Assembly: GCF_963678635.1 (NCBI RefSeq) | Contig: NC_087066.1 | Coordinates: 44,503,624 to 44,567,623 of the forward strand | From: Symsagittifera roscoffensis | Lineage: Eukaryota; Xenacoelomorpha; Acoela; Convolutidae | Reading direction: 5' to 3' | Length of the DNA: 64,000 nt | Shown: positions 17,833 to 27,934 of the stretch, in pieces | How positions within the stretch are numbered: position 1 is the stretch's first letter | Layout of the letters: each line of letters begins with the position of its first letter | The notes under the pieces: model-generated | What the model was told of the DNA's origin: nothing | What the model saw: the letters and a program-made list of their open reading frames with translations, nothing else | Databases searched by the model: none | Made by a program: the position numbers and the translations under genes

Positions 17833-19359
17833 ATTTTTAGCCTTCATCCGACGATCACCTACAAAAACCACAAAAGACAAATAGAAATCGCAAATTTCAT
17901 CAAACAGATTTCAAAAATTCTATTAATCTCTTACACTTATAAATTTATAAATTTAATACCAATGCAGTAAATTCGTTTCTAAAATTTTCCCCCACAAGCA
18001 GTAAATCTAATTATGATGAAAATTTGTATCTTAATATTCCCCCATGACTAGCAGTAAATTTCTAAATTCTATGTAGTACATTAAATAAATGCAAATGCAG
18101 TACTAACCTTTTGATATTTTCATTCATTCGCACAGAAATTCTATCCACACTCGCACAGCTCGCCCACGAAGAATTGTTTAAAATAATGAATTTCAGTTTC
18201 AAGTTTTCACACTCAACAACTCTAACATATAATAACATGTTTCAAACTTTCCTTTAACCCGGTTGGAAAGGAATCATATACTAAACAAAACTAACCAACG
18301 CAGCTTACTAAATACCACAAATCATAGAATAACAGCATGACTTAGAAAAAGAAACCAACGGTACCCAAACCGGATTAACCCAGTTTAAAACTGGATAATT
18401 TATTCTTTTGAAGACTATTATAAAGTCTAAGAAAGAAATAATAAAACACAAAAAAGTCGAAAGACAAACCCATACCACAAACAATTTGATTTTTGAAAAA
18501 AGGACACAACCAACAAAACATAAGTAAGACCACAACAAACTCAACATAAAACGTTGTCACATAACAGGACCCCTCACAAAAACCGCATGAAATCATACTC
18601 CCACTCCTGGCCTAACCCACCAGGAAGGACGTCCTGAGCATGCTCTATAGCCGGCCTAACCCACCGCGCTACATCCACGCTTTGTGACCACACCACTATT
18701 TTTAATAAGAGCTACTCAAGTGTGAGTAACTCTTCAAAATAACCGAACTAAAACAAAAAGCTTTTGTGAAAACAACTAACTAAAATCATTATTAAAAAAT
18801 ATTAAACTAATAAAAGTTTTATAAAATGTAAAATCACATGATGCAATACATAGATCAGAATACAACACCAAGGACGAACATCAAAAGACAAGACGACCCC
18901 ACTACACTCGAGAGAGAATGACCAACTACAATCGATATGCCGCTCACAATCACAACTCAAAGGATTTAGAGTACGACTTGACCTCGCAGAAAAGGACTTC
19001 ATTGAACTAGACCAATGACCACCTCGATGTTCAAGTATACGTACAGATCCGAGTAACCAGGCATCCCCTCCACGCACAATCTCCACGCCATTCCCAAACT
19101 AGATCATACACAAAAGAAGTTCTCCACGCAGAACAGAAAAACCTGACATAGCAAACCATTCTGAAATCAGATTTGAGTTTGTTGCAAAGACGTAGTCGTT
19201 GTCACTAGAAGACACAACGTCTTATGTCTCTAACTCCAGCTTCCTGGAACTTCCCTAACAAAAGAGGAAACGGAAGAAAATTATGATGTTCGCCAAAAAC
19301 AAACGTCCATCATCCATCCTTCGAATTGCAGAAGAACTATTCTAAAAAACTCTGTAAAA
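17833..19359 (+). other. Long noncoding 3' region of giant element
   Basis: About 1.5 kb without a supported gene. GCAGTA(A/C)-type motifs recur at 17964, 17998, 18051 and 18097. Other blocks shared with copy 2 and with the inverted third element include CGGTACCCAAACCGGATTAA near 18359 and GGACGTCCTGAGCATGCTCT near 18627. Such conservation between diverged copies points to RNA structure, packaging or export signals rather than filler. Long antisense frames here are not supported. Confidence 0.55.
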
Positions 19360-19369
19360 CCCGGATGGG
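19360..19369 (+). promoter_or_regulatory. Polypurine-tract-like sequence
   Basis: CCCGGATGGG directly precedes the 3' LTR and is identical before the 3' LTR of copy 2 (about 49115-49124). The inverted third element has it beside its LTR as well. It is the likely plus-strand primer site. Confidence 0.6.
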
Positions 19370-19777
19370 TGGAACCTGATCTAAACTACATTTTATGATT
19401 GGATAAATTAAATGTTTTACCAATGTAAAGTATTTAATATTAACCAATCATGATCCATCTAACTAACAACCCACTTATTTGTAAGTGCTGAAGTTACTTG
19501 TAATTTCAGCACCAGAGAGATTTGAATTTAACTTAGAAATTAGTTGGACTCTCCCGAGCACTTCAGCAGCCGCAATAAACCAGTATACCCTAGATCTATT
19601 GAGCCTAGCAGAGACTAGTTAAACAACCTGAGACTAGATAGTATAAGAGTAAGATTAGGATCGGTATTAGACTAAGAAGTTGCACGAATCTATCCGGCCG
19701 AAAATAAGATAGCGTGACGAGCAGACGGTGTACCCTATCCGAAATTACTCTATGAGTTACACTTCGGTCCTAACTCA
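19370..19777 (+). repeat. 3' LTR of giant element copy 1
   Basis: Same 408 bp as the 5' LTR by eye, followed by target duplication TAAT at 19778-19781 and then host intron sequence of the GST-like gene. Confidence 0.95.
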
Positions 19778-20016
19778 TAATGATTTAATAATAAAAAAGA
19801 CGTAAGAAAAAATAAATGGCTGTTTTCAAATGGCTTCTTGATTAGGGGTCTATTATTGTCACTATTCAGCTCACAGTGATGCTAGCTCACGGTTCACATT
19901 TTTATCCAAATCCTTTAAGCACCCGTTGTGACACTAAACTGACTTTGGGGCGGTGATTGATTTGATTTGACCAAATTCATTGCTTATTTTTTCCCTTCAT
20001 TGATTCGTGGACTCAC

Positions 20017-20123
20017 TTCATGATTGCCCTCGATTCGGAGAGGGTGAATCCGTCGGCGTCTATGATCACAGGGACCTGTCCCACAGGGTTCACTTTCTTC
20101 AACTCCTCCACACTGTTCTGGTT
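20017..20123 (-). CDS. GST-like gene, thioredoxin-fold exon 2
   Basis: This reverse-strand exon has acceptor TTTAG, 35 codons plus 2 nt, and a GTGAGT donor. It encodes the second half of a GST N-terminal domain: VNPVGQVPVIIDADG holds the cis-Pro VPV segment of the glutathione site, and LSESRAIM matches the conserved (T/S)ES.AI signature whose Ser contacts glutathione. It joins in phase 0 to the exon at 21241-21354 and in phase 2 to the exon at 395-599. The intron between 599 and 20017 holds the whole of giant element copy 1. Without the element the intron would be about 0.5 kb. Confidence 0.8.
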
Positions 20124-20389
20124 CTAAAGCCCCAAAACACCAACAATCACCACGGAAAAGACCATTTAAAAGATTAAAAAGTTTAGATTAAATAACCAAG
20201 ACAAAAAATGAAGACTTTGAACAACGGCATGTTAAAATTGATAAAAGCGGTATTGTCTCATTTTGAGTATTATTATTAGTAGAAAAAGGTTCTGCTCTTT
20301 TTCTCAAAAATGATTTTGTTGTTCCGACCATTGAAAATGGGGAGGAACTTTGAATTCGGGTGTGTTTTAGTTTTTTTTTTGTTTTCCAT

Positions 20390-20920
20390 GCAAAATCAGC
20401 TACCACAAAAAATCATCGAACAGGGTTAAGTGATATATGATATTAAAGCGGTTTTTCTCGACAGTGCGATTTGTTTAGAGTTTTTTTTTGGTCTAATTTC
20501 GAGCCAATTAGTAAGATAGTTAACAATTGCAATAGCTTATTTGAGCTTAATTTAAGCCCTGAAAACTTAGTTTTACTCAGGTAAAGGTAGTTTTGGAGTT
20601 TTTTGCGCAATTTTGGATATCAAAAACTTGATAATTCAAAAACTTTTTGCAAAAAGTTTTGAAATTTTTGAAATTTTTTTCAGTTTTTTTTTTCGTTTTT
20701 GTACTCGTTGTTCTTCAAAAACGGTTTTACAATTGACTTAGCTTACTATGACTCTCAAATATGCCTAAGTTCTATTTTTTTCGTTCAGATCTTTTTATCA
20801 CGCCACGCCGAAAAACGACACTAATTTGAAAAAACTTTTTTTTTGTGTATTTTTTCAAGACTGGTCGGAACATTCTGAACTTTCTGAACATATGAAACGG
20901 TACTTCACTATATTGTTTCA
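20390..20920 (+). repeat. Unclassified dispersed repeat, copy R1
   Basis: Shares GATCTTT..ATCACGCCACG, GGTCGGAACATTCTGA and TCATCGAA.GGGT.AAGTGATAT with blocks near 23620-24200, 24106-26345 and, inverted, 27440-27850. No terminal structure or coding capacity was found. It lies in an intron of the GST-like gene. Confidence 0.5.
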
Positions 20921-21240
20921 TCTTTAAAAGAAAGCAATTCAGTTCCTCTAGTCGTGTTGTCTAATCTTGCATAACAATTTTTATCTTGCCCAAAATTTTT
21001 CCTGAGAGATGCAAAAATTGACAAGAATAAATGTCCAGAGTCTTATCAATAATAAATGTCAATCTGCTTTTTTGGAATCTACTTAAGGAGGCGGTTGAAA
21101 ACTTTGAAAAGGTGAAACTTTGTAAAAAAAAATCTTTATGGTATGTAATAACTGCTTCTTGAAGTTTCAATTATCACATATAAATGTCGACTTTGGCCTT
21201 TAGGGCGTCACTGGTGTCATCAGTTTGGCCCTCTATCTAC

Positions 21241-21354
21241 CTGTAGATTGATGTCGACGAAGTTGATGGATAGTCTGAGCCACCTGGCCACTAACAACAC
21301 CACTGCACAGTTGGGACTCCCTCTGTTCTGGTAGAACTCGATCACGCGCCTCAC
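21241..21354 (-). CDS. GST-like gene, thioredoxin-fold exon 1
   Basis: Reverse-strand exon of exactly 38 codons, phase 0 at both ends, between acceptor TGTGTAG and donor CAG|GTAGAT. The peptide contains EFYQNRGSPNCAVVLLV and INFVDINLQ, the first beta strand and alpha helix of a GST N-terminal domain. RGSPNC sits where the Ser/Cys near the catalytic site lies in theta/omega-type enzymes. Whether Ser or Cys is catalytic cannot be decided by eye. It follows directly, in phase, from the extension exon at 21843-22165, so the GST fold starts more than 130 residues into the protein. Confidence 0.78.
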
Positions 21355-21842
21355 CTACACAATCCATATTTTTCAAGTCCAAAATAAACTGTTGGCTGCG
21401 TTCCTCGAATAAAAACGAATAGATGTGAAAAATTAAAAACCCCGAAACTTTATCTCATAAACCCAAAAAAAACGTTTCCGATTGCTCTATGGTTTTTTCT
21501 GTAGATTCCGACGCGTCCTTGAAAACAATTTTACGAAGCTTAATTTAGAAATGCAAACGCGATCGGACACCAGCCCATAAAAGACTGCCAATCTATGTAC
21601 ACTCATGTCAAGGCAAAAGCTGTTGCGGTGACCAGAGCTGCGGAATCGGCTGATAATGGAATCAGCAGAAGAAAGCGATTTCGTGTAAACAACTGCTAGA
21701 CTGTTTCTCTTCTTTTTCTGGCGCGCAATTCTGAGACAAATGGTTAAAAGACTGCATCTTTATGTTAACTTAAGCTGCAAAGTTAGCGGAGTTCGGAATA
21801 TTTTACTGAATGAAAAAAAAAATAAAAGATGTAAGAATTTAC

Positions 21843-22526
21843 CTCTTTTTGGGCTCTTTCAGCTTGAATACTGTGTTCAATCTCGGCCGCTTTGGCTGCT
21901 ATATTTTGAGACATGACCAGCTTCGAGCCCACTTCATTCATACCCTGCGAGCTTGCAACTCCAGCCCTGGCGTAAGTCGAGGCACCCGGCTGGGGTTCCG
22001 AGTGAAATATTCCTGGAAGAGATCCCCCCAGCGTGGCTACGTGACCTCTGTCTGAGTTGTTACTCCTGTGAGACATGTTTGATTTCCGTGAGTACTGTTT
22101 GGTAGGCGGATCTGCATTTATGGGTTCGAATTTGCGCCATGGTTTTTCGTCACGAGGAGTAAACGCTAAAAAACAGTGGTATAATCAGTAGGAAGACTAG
22201 CGGGGGGACAACTTTTACCCCATTTAAGGACAGCCTCTCCCGACTTGAGCGCGACTGTTAAAAATATGAAGTAATAACTGTTCTTCACGAGTTATTAAGC
22301 GATATTGAGTAGGAAAGGTAAATATGATTTCAAATTGGCTGAAAAGTTTTCTGAAAAAACAAAAGTTTAGTTTTATCAAACGTTTCTCATTTTGGCGATA
22401 GTTTTAGAAACTATCGGTTCTAAAATTCGCTTCTAAAATTCTTTCTAAAATATTTCACGCCATGAACTCACCTTGGCTGAAGTTTGACCTATACGAGGTA
22501 TCGTAAACATTTCTGTGCTCAATCAT
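21843..22526 (-). CDS. GST-like gene, N-terminal extension (3 exons)
   Basis: Three reverse-strand exons join in consistent phases: 22472-22526 (start ATG at 22526; 18 codons plus 1 nt; donor AAG|GTGAGT), 22219-22254 (a 36-nt microexon) and 21843-22165 (2 nt plus 107 codons; donor GAG|GTAAAT). Together they give about 137 residues of mostly polar, Ser/Gly/Ala-rich sequence ending in a charged helix (AEIEHSIQAERAQKE), then run in phase into the GST fold. I do not recognise the extension. It has no signal peptide or membrane segment. Agreement of all five junction phases, plus canonical splice sites, supports one gene. A transcript might still show that the extension belongs to a separate gene. 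Confidence 0.6.
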
Positions 22527-23619
22527 TCTTATTGTACAAAACTGATAATCTGCACGAATACGTGTTATTGTTTATGAGATTATAACCAAAGCTTTAATAC
22601 AAAAAATAACGTCAGAAAATACATGAAAAATAATCTAGTTAAGAGACTAAGATTAGAATTTGATGGTCAATTTGTTGAGAACAAAACGTTCAGGAGTCCC
22701 TGTCTGAATGCTCGTACAAATCACAACAGCAGATTGGTGCGGTAATTTAGAACAATTGCCAAATTTTAGAAACAAACATAGCCATTTTAAGGTCAGGTCT
22801 GGTAGCGGAGGAAACGCAGTAAATGTGTGAGATGATAATTTCTTCAATTTCCATCAAACCAAATATATTTTTTTAAGATCCCAAGAACACTATAAAGCCT
22901 ATTCAGACTCTTTTCTGCTAAACTTGTCTACACTGCAGGTAAATTTTATGAGAAAAAAAGCCAAAAGTTTGCGTTTTTTGGCGCGCGCTCCCCTCTCAAA
23001 ATTAAACTATTTGCACAAAAGGCGTCTCTAGAAAAAATTGAGGGTCACCATGCCAAAAAAAGATGAAAATACGAGTGGTCCGGGGTTGATTCCTTGCAGG
23101 GTAGGAAGGTGCCCCCATTCTTCCACGCCCTAAATTAATTATGACGATTATCTACAAGTGAAAGGACCAACATACGAGCTGTTCAGCTCTTTTAAGTATC
23201 CCTGGTTAAGATATACATGCAGTTTTTGTGGCTTTTTTTCTGGGCTGCTCCGTTCTTTGCCACAATGTACAATCAGTTTATACCCTATTTGTTCCATAAG
23301 AAACTAAATTTCCCGACACGAACTTAATTTCAAAACCCTTAGTTATCTTGAAACTGTTTGAAAGAAAAATTGATGAATGGGTTTTAAACGCCATTTTTGA
23401 AGTAAATCGGAAAACTTAAATACTAGACTTTAATTATTTTATCTTGATTTTTTCAAAAATATTTATCAGATAATTTAGTTTTGAAAATTTGAACAGTGCC
23501 ATTTTCAATCACTCTATATAGATTTCATTAACAGATTTTCTTGGCCTTGGCCTCTTTTACTCTCAAATTCGTAAAACAAAAATTATATCAAAAAATGTAT
23601 GTCTTCAAAAATCGGGCCA

Positions 23620-24105
23620 AAAACTGTTTTAAAAACCGCGACCGTAAAAACTGCGACCACAATTAATCATCGGAGTGAGTTTAGTGATACATCAAATTTA
23701 AGTCTTTTAAATCGTAATTCGAACGATTTTAACTATTTTCTTAATAGTTTTTCCAATGTTGAGAAAAAAGGTTTGAAATTTCGAATGTTTGGTCTAATTT
23801 CAAGGACATAAAACGAGCGAGCAGGCCTACAATATCTTATTTGATTTGCTCAAAAGCTTACAAAAGGTTAATTAATCCCGAAAAAGTTTTAGTTTTAGTT
23901 TTGTAAAGTTTTTTCGAAATTTTTTTTGCGGGTTCTTGGAATAAAAACTTCAAAATTTAAAAAACAAAAACGCATAGAAAATATTGAAAAATGTTTATAA
24001 AATTTTCGTTTTTTTTCTATCCAAATTTTCTTTACAGAAAATTTTAATCAATTTGCACTTTTTCCTCTGACTGTCAAATGACCTAAGCTCTAGTTTTATG
24101 TTCCG
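23620..24105 (+). repeat. Dispersed repeat, copy R2
   Basis: Matches R1 at 20430-20790 in order, including TTTGGTCTAATTTC and the TGCTCAAAAG/TTGAGCTTAA neighbourhood, but strongly diverged. No coding capacity seen. Confidence 0.4.
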
Positions 24106-26345
24106 ATCTTTCTATAAACACCAGGAAAAAACGATACTAAATTGACGAAAACTTTTGGCTGTTGTTTTTTAAATAGTATGGTCGGAACAATCTGAGCTTC
24201 TTGCAAAGTAAGTAGCTATCCTTGTTTTATTTTAGTTTCTTTTCCAAGTTAAGTAAGGTAACACCAATAATCATTGGAACGGGTCAAGTGATATGTCACA
24301 TTAGAGCCCTTTTTGTCTTGTTCGAAAATTTTAAAATTTCAAAAAAATGTCGCAGTGTTGAGATAAACTGGCCTACCACTCTTGAGTTACTGATTAATTT
24401 CGATTCGATTGATTACCGAACTGCGACGATAGCAGGTTTATTGTAGTGAGATAAGACGCAAGATAATTGTTTTAAAACTTACTTTTTTCAGAGTTTTCTT
24501 AGTGCTCTTTGGGGAATAAAAATTTTCAAAAAATCAAAAAATTCTATAAAATTGACTTTTTCTTCATTATTTTGCAGATTTTTTTTTGTTTTATAACTTT
24601 TTGTCGTTTCTTAGAGAAACTGATGCCCAGTATGCCTATACTACTGTGACTATCAAATTCGTCTAAGTTCTAGGCTTTCATAACTTTTTTAGTCACACAA
24701 CTCACAAAAAACGACACAATTTTGAAAAAATACGTTTTACGTTTTTTTTGACATGAATAGAGCCTTCTTGCACATAAACTGGCCATCTTTTTGGTAGTCA
24801 AAATATTCGAATATCAAATCAAATTTCATGTAAACAATTTTTTTAAAAAAACCAAAACCAGGCTGATATCAAATCGAAAAAAACGACTTTTTTATAACTT
24901 TCCTCCTTTGCAAGTGTGAATTCAATGCTAGGTACTGTATTCGTATGCTTATAAACGATAACTTCATCTGGAGTATCTTCATGTGGAGTATCTTTTACTA
25001 GTCATACCATATGACAGATGAAGATTTAAAAAATCTATAAACTTTCCTTTTTTTGAAGAACTCATCCCACAGGCCATATGCATGCATAATTCGCGTCATT
25101 ACTTTATGCACCGTATCAATCTCAATGATTCATCAACAACAAGTTTTTGGTGCATTAAACAGGGCTTGAGTCATAGTGCTGCGTTTCGTCGCTTACATTA
25201 ATAATCAGAATATGAACAAACTTAATTGCTTTGAGAAAACCCGTGGGCAAAAAGTGCTTTAACTGTGGTTTTTTTTCGAGAAAGTTATGAGCTGCGTTTT
25301 CTAAATTTAATTTAGATCTTTCTGTAAACACCAGGAAACAAACAATACTGAAATTTTAAAAATATTTGACTTTTTTTAATAATAATATGGTCGGAACATT
25401 CTGAGCTTCTTGTACAGTAAACAGCCCACCTCGTTTTCCTTTTTTTATCTTTTCCACGCAAAGTCAGGTAACACAAAAAATCATCGAAACGGGTCAAGTG
25501 ATATGTCACATTGGAGCCCTTTTTCTCTTGTTCGAACATTTTAAACTAACTTTTTATGACTTTTGTTTTATTAAAATTAACTTAATTTTAGAAGTTTTTT
25601 TACCGCTCTGTTGAGAATAAAAAATTTCAAAATTTCAAATAATTCTATGAAAATGATTCTTTTTTCATAATTTTGCTGATTTTTTAAAAATAATTTTTTT
25701 TTTCGTTTTTTTTTGTGGAAACTGTTGCCGAGTTTGCCTATACTACTGTAACTATCAAATTCGTCTAAGTTCTAAGCATTCAACTAACTTTTTTAGTCAC
25801 ATAACTCACAAAAAACGACACCATTTTGAAAAAACATGTTATACGTATTTTTTCGACATGATTGGAACCTTTCTTGTAAACAAACTGGCCATCTTTGTCA
25901 GCATTCAAAATTTTTTGAAAATCAAATCAACATTCATCAAAACATTTTTTTTGAATAACAACCAGGCTAAAACCAAATCGAAAAAAAACCGAATCTTTAA
26001 CTATATTTTCTCCTTTACAAGTGTGGATTTAATGCTAGGTGGCGGAAGAAACTTATGGCGGAAGAAAATTTAAAAAACCTATACATTTTTTTTTTCTGGA
26101 AAATCATCCCACAGGCCCTGTAATGCCATTGCATGCATAATTCGCGCCATATTTTATGCCCCGTATCAATATCAATGATTCCTTAACAACACGTTTCCGG
26201 TGCATTAAACAGGGCTTGAGTTATAGTGCTGCGTTTCGTCGCTTACATTATTAATCAGAAAATGAACAAACTCAATTGCTTTGAGAAACCCTGTGGGCAA
26301 AAAGTGATTTAACTGTGGCTTTTCTCGAGAAAGTTATAAGCTCCG
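24106..26345 (+). repeat. Two tandem units of about 1.2 and 1.0 kb (R3, R4)
   Basis: Units start GATCTTTCT(A/G)TAAACACCAGG at 24106 and 25317. Shared landmarks recur in order: ATGGTCGGAACA (24178, 25387), GGGTCAAGTGATATGTCACA (about 24285, 25492), CATCCCACAGGCC (about 25065, 26106) and TTAACTGTGG (about 25258, 26310). The interior is AT-rich and noncoding. The family is not identified. Confidence 0.6.
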
Positions 26346-27439
26346 TTTTATTAATTTAATCCAATTACGACTTTTTTGAAATCGATGCCAGGATGTCCCA
26401 ACATGCCCGTGTTGGAAAAATGCGCCGGTTCCGAGCCAAGAAAAATTGCCTGAAATGGTCGATAGATTGCTCGTTTGATGATTATAAATTGTTTTTTTTG
26501 TAATTCCTCTGTTTTATCAATTATAGTGTTCATTTCAGATTAAATTTTTCGACTCCCACCTGCCTTGTGAGCAATGTTGAACACGGCAGTTGGGAAAAGT
26601 AACAAAGCAGCAAATACTTTAAAGGGGATTAATAACTTTAATGCTCTTAAAATTCAATTGAATAAATTGCCCCAAATACCAACAGAGGTAACACAAAGGA
26701 AATTTAATCTTTGCCATACGAAAAAAGAAGAAAACAAGCTGAGTAAGCCACTACATATTTATAGATCTCAAAAAGAAATAGCAACCTTTCAAGTGACACC
26801 AAGTTACTCGTTTCAATTTGGATAATTAAAAGAGGATTATTATTTATTAGCAGTTAACTATTTATTGAATTTATCATTTCAATTATTTTTTACCATTCTA
26901 ATTTATATAACTTTTGGTTTTCATTTGGATATTTTCACAAGGCAGTGTCTTTTTCTATACCTTTAATCGGTTTTTTTTCTGAAAAATTGAGCAATTTTTC
27001 TGCACAATTTTACCTGCAGTAAAAAATTTCAGCAAGCCGTGAATTCAAAAGGAAAGATTTTGAATTCAAAAGGAAAGAACTTAGGAAAAGATTTTGTAAA
27101 TTATTTGACAAAAATATGTTTTCAATATATGTATAAGAAAAGCAGAGATTTTAAGTTATGTGATTTTATCCTAATTTACTTCGACCTTAATTTTTCGGCT
27201 CTTAAACTTTATAAACAGAATAAAACTAAGTCCAATAGCTAGTTATTCAAGCTAAAAACTTCGGACATGTCGATATCTAGCAGTAAAATCAGTTTTCAAA
27301 GGATCCGAAGTTGTTCCACAAAAACGACACCTTCCACCTTTGAAAAAACATCTGGGTTAACATGGTCCTCCGCTTTTTTAAATTCTATATAGCAAAATCC
27401 GAAATCCGTTGTTTAATGCACGAAATCTGTACACAGAAC

Positions 27440-27850
27440 AAGAATAGCCGGTTTTTGTGCAAGTGGCACAGAAAGTTCCGACCATAGTCTTTAAAAACCC
27501 ACAAGAAAATTTTTTCAAATTAGCGTAGCTTTTTTTTAGGTGGCGTGATAAAAAGATCTGACGTAAAACTGCCATTTAGTCATATTCGACAGTCATAATG
27601 ATATAGACAAACAGGACAACAGATTTTGAAGAAAAACGACTAAAAAACCATAACTTTTTTTTCAGTTTTTCTTTGCAGAAAACTTTCTTGAAATTTTGAA
27701 GTGTTTGATTTCTAAAATGGCATTAAGAATATCCAAAAATCAATTTATTTATTATAGAAAAACTAAATTTAAGCATGAATATTGTAAACGGCCTAAATTA
27801 AGCGTAAATAAGTGTGCTTTACCAGCTCGAATTTAGTCGAAAAATTCATA
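27440..27850 (-). repeat. Dispersed repeat, inverted copy R5
   Basis: On the reverse strand it reads CAGATCTTTTTATCACGCCAC ... ATGGTCGGAAC, matching R1 near 20788-20870 in order. It lies just upstream of the decarboxylase start. Confidence 0.45.
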
Positions 27851-27934
27851 CCGGTTTTTCAAATCATGACTGAAAGGGCAAAACAAGAGAATCAATTTTG
27901 ATCAATTTTGACCTTAGATAACCTTGCAGTCAAA

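Larger units (their letters stand above)
858..19777 (+). mobile_element. Giant env-bearing Ty3/gypsy-type LTR retroelement, copy 1 (18.9 kb)
   Basis: Two 408-bp direct LTRs (858-1265, 19370-19777) start TG and end CA, and are flanked by a 4-bp target duplication TAAT (854-857, 19778-19781). A primer-binding-like TGGTGCGACC starts 2 nt after the 5' LTR, and a purine-rich CCGGATGGG abuts the 3' LTR. The domain order protease, RT, RNase H, integrase with a GPY/F-like module is that of Ty3/gypsy. At 18.9 kb it is far longer than the usual 5-9 kb. The extra length is accessory genes at both ends and a noncoding 3' block of about 1.5 kb. I saw no difference between the LTRs, so the insertion looks recent. 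It lies in an intron of the minus-strand GST-like gene, in the opposite orientation. Confidence 0.95.
22527..27934. other. Intergenic region between GST-like and decarboxylase genes
   Basis: The two genes diverge from this 5.4-kb region (start codons at 22526 and 27935), so both promoters probably lie here. I find no clear coding exon. Short frames near 26351-26533 (minus) and 26574-26825 (plus) match nothing I know. Much of 23600-27850 is made of the dispersed repeat described separately. Confidence 0.5.

Noticed and set aside
26351..26825. Opposed short frames (60 and 83 codons) as host genes
   Set aside because: No recognised motif, no splice-site support and no second copy; at AT-rich composition frames of this length are expected by chance.
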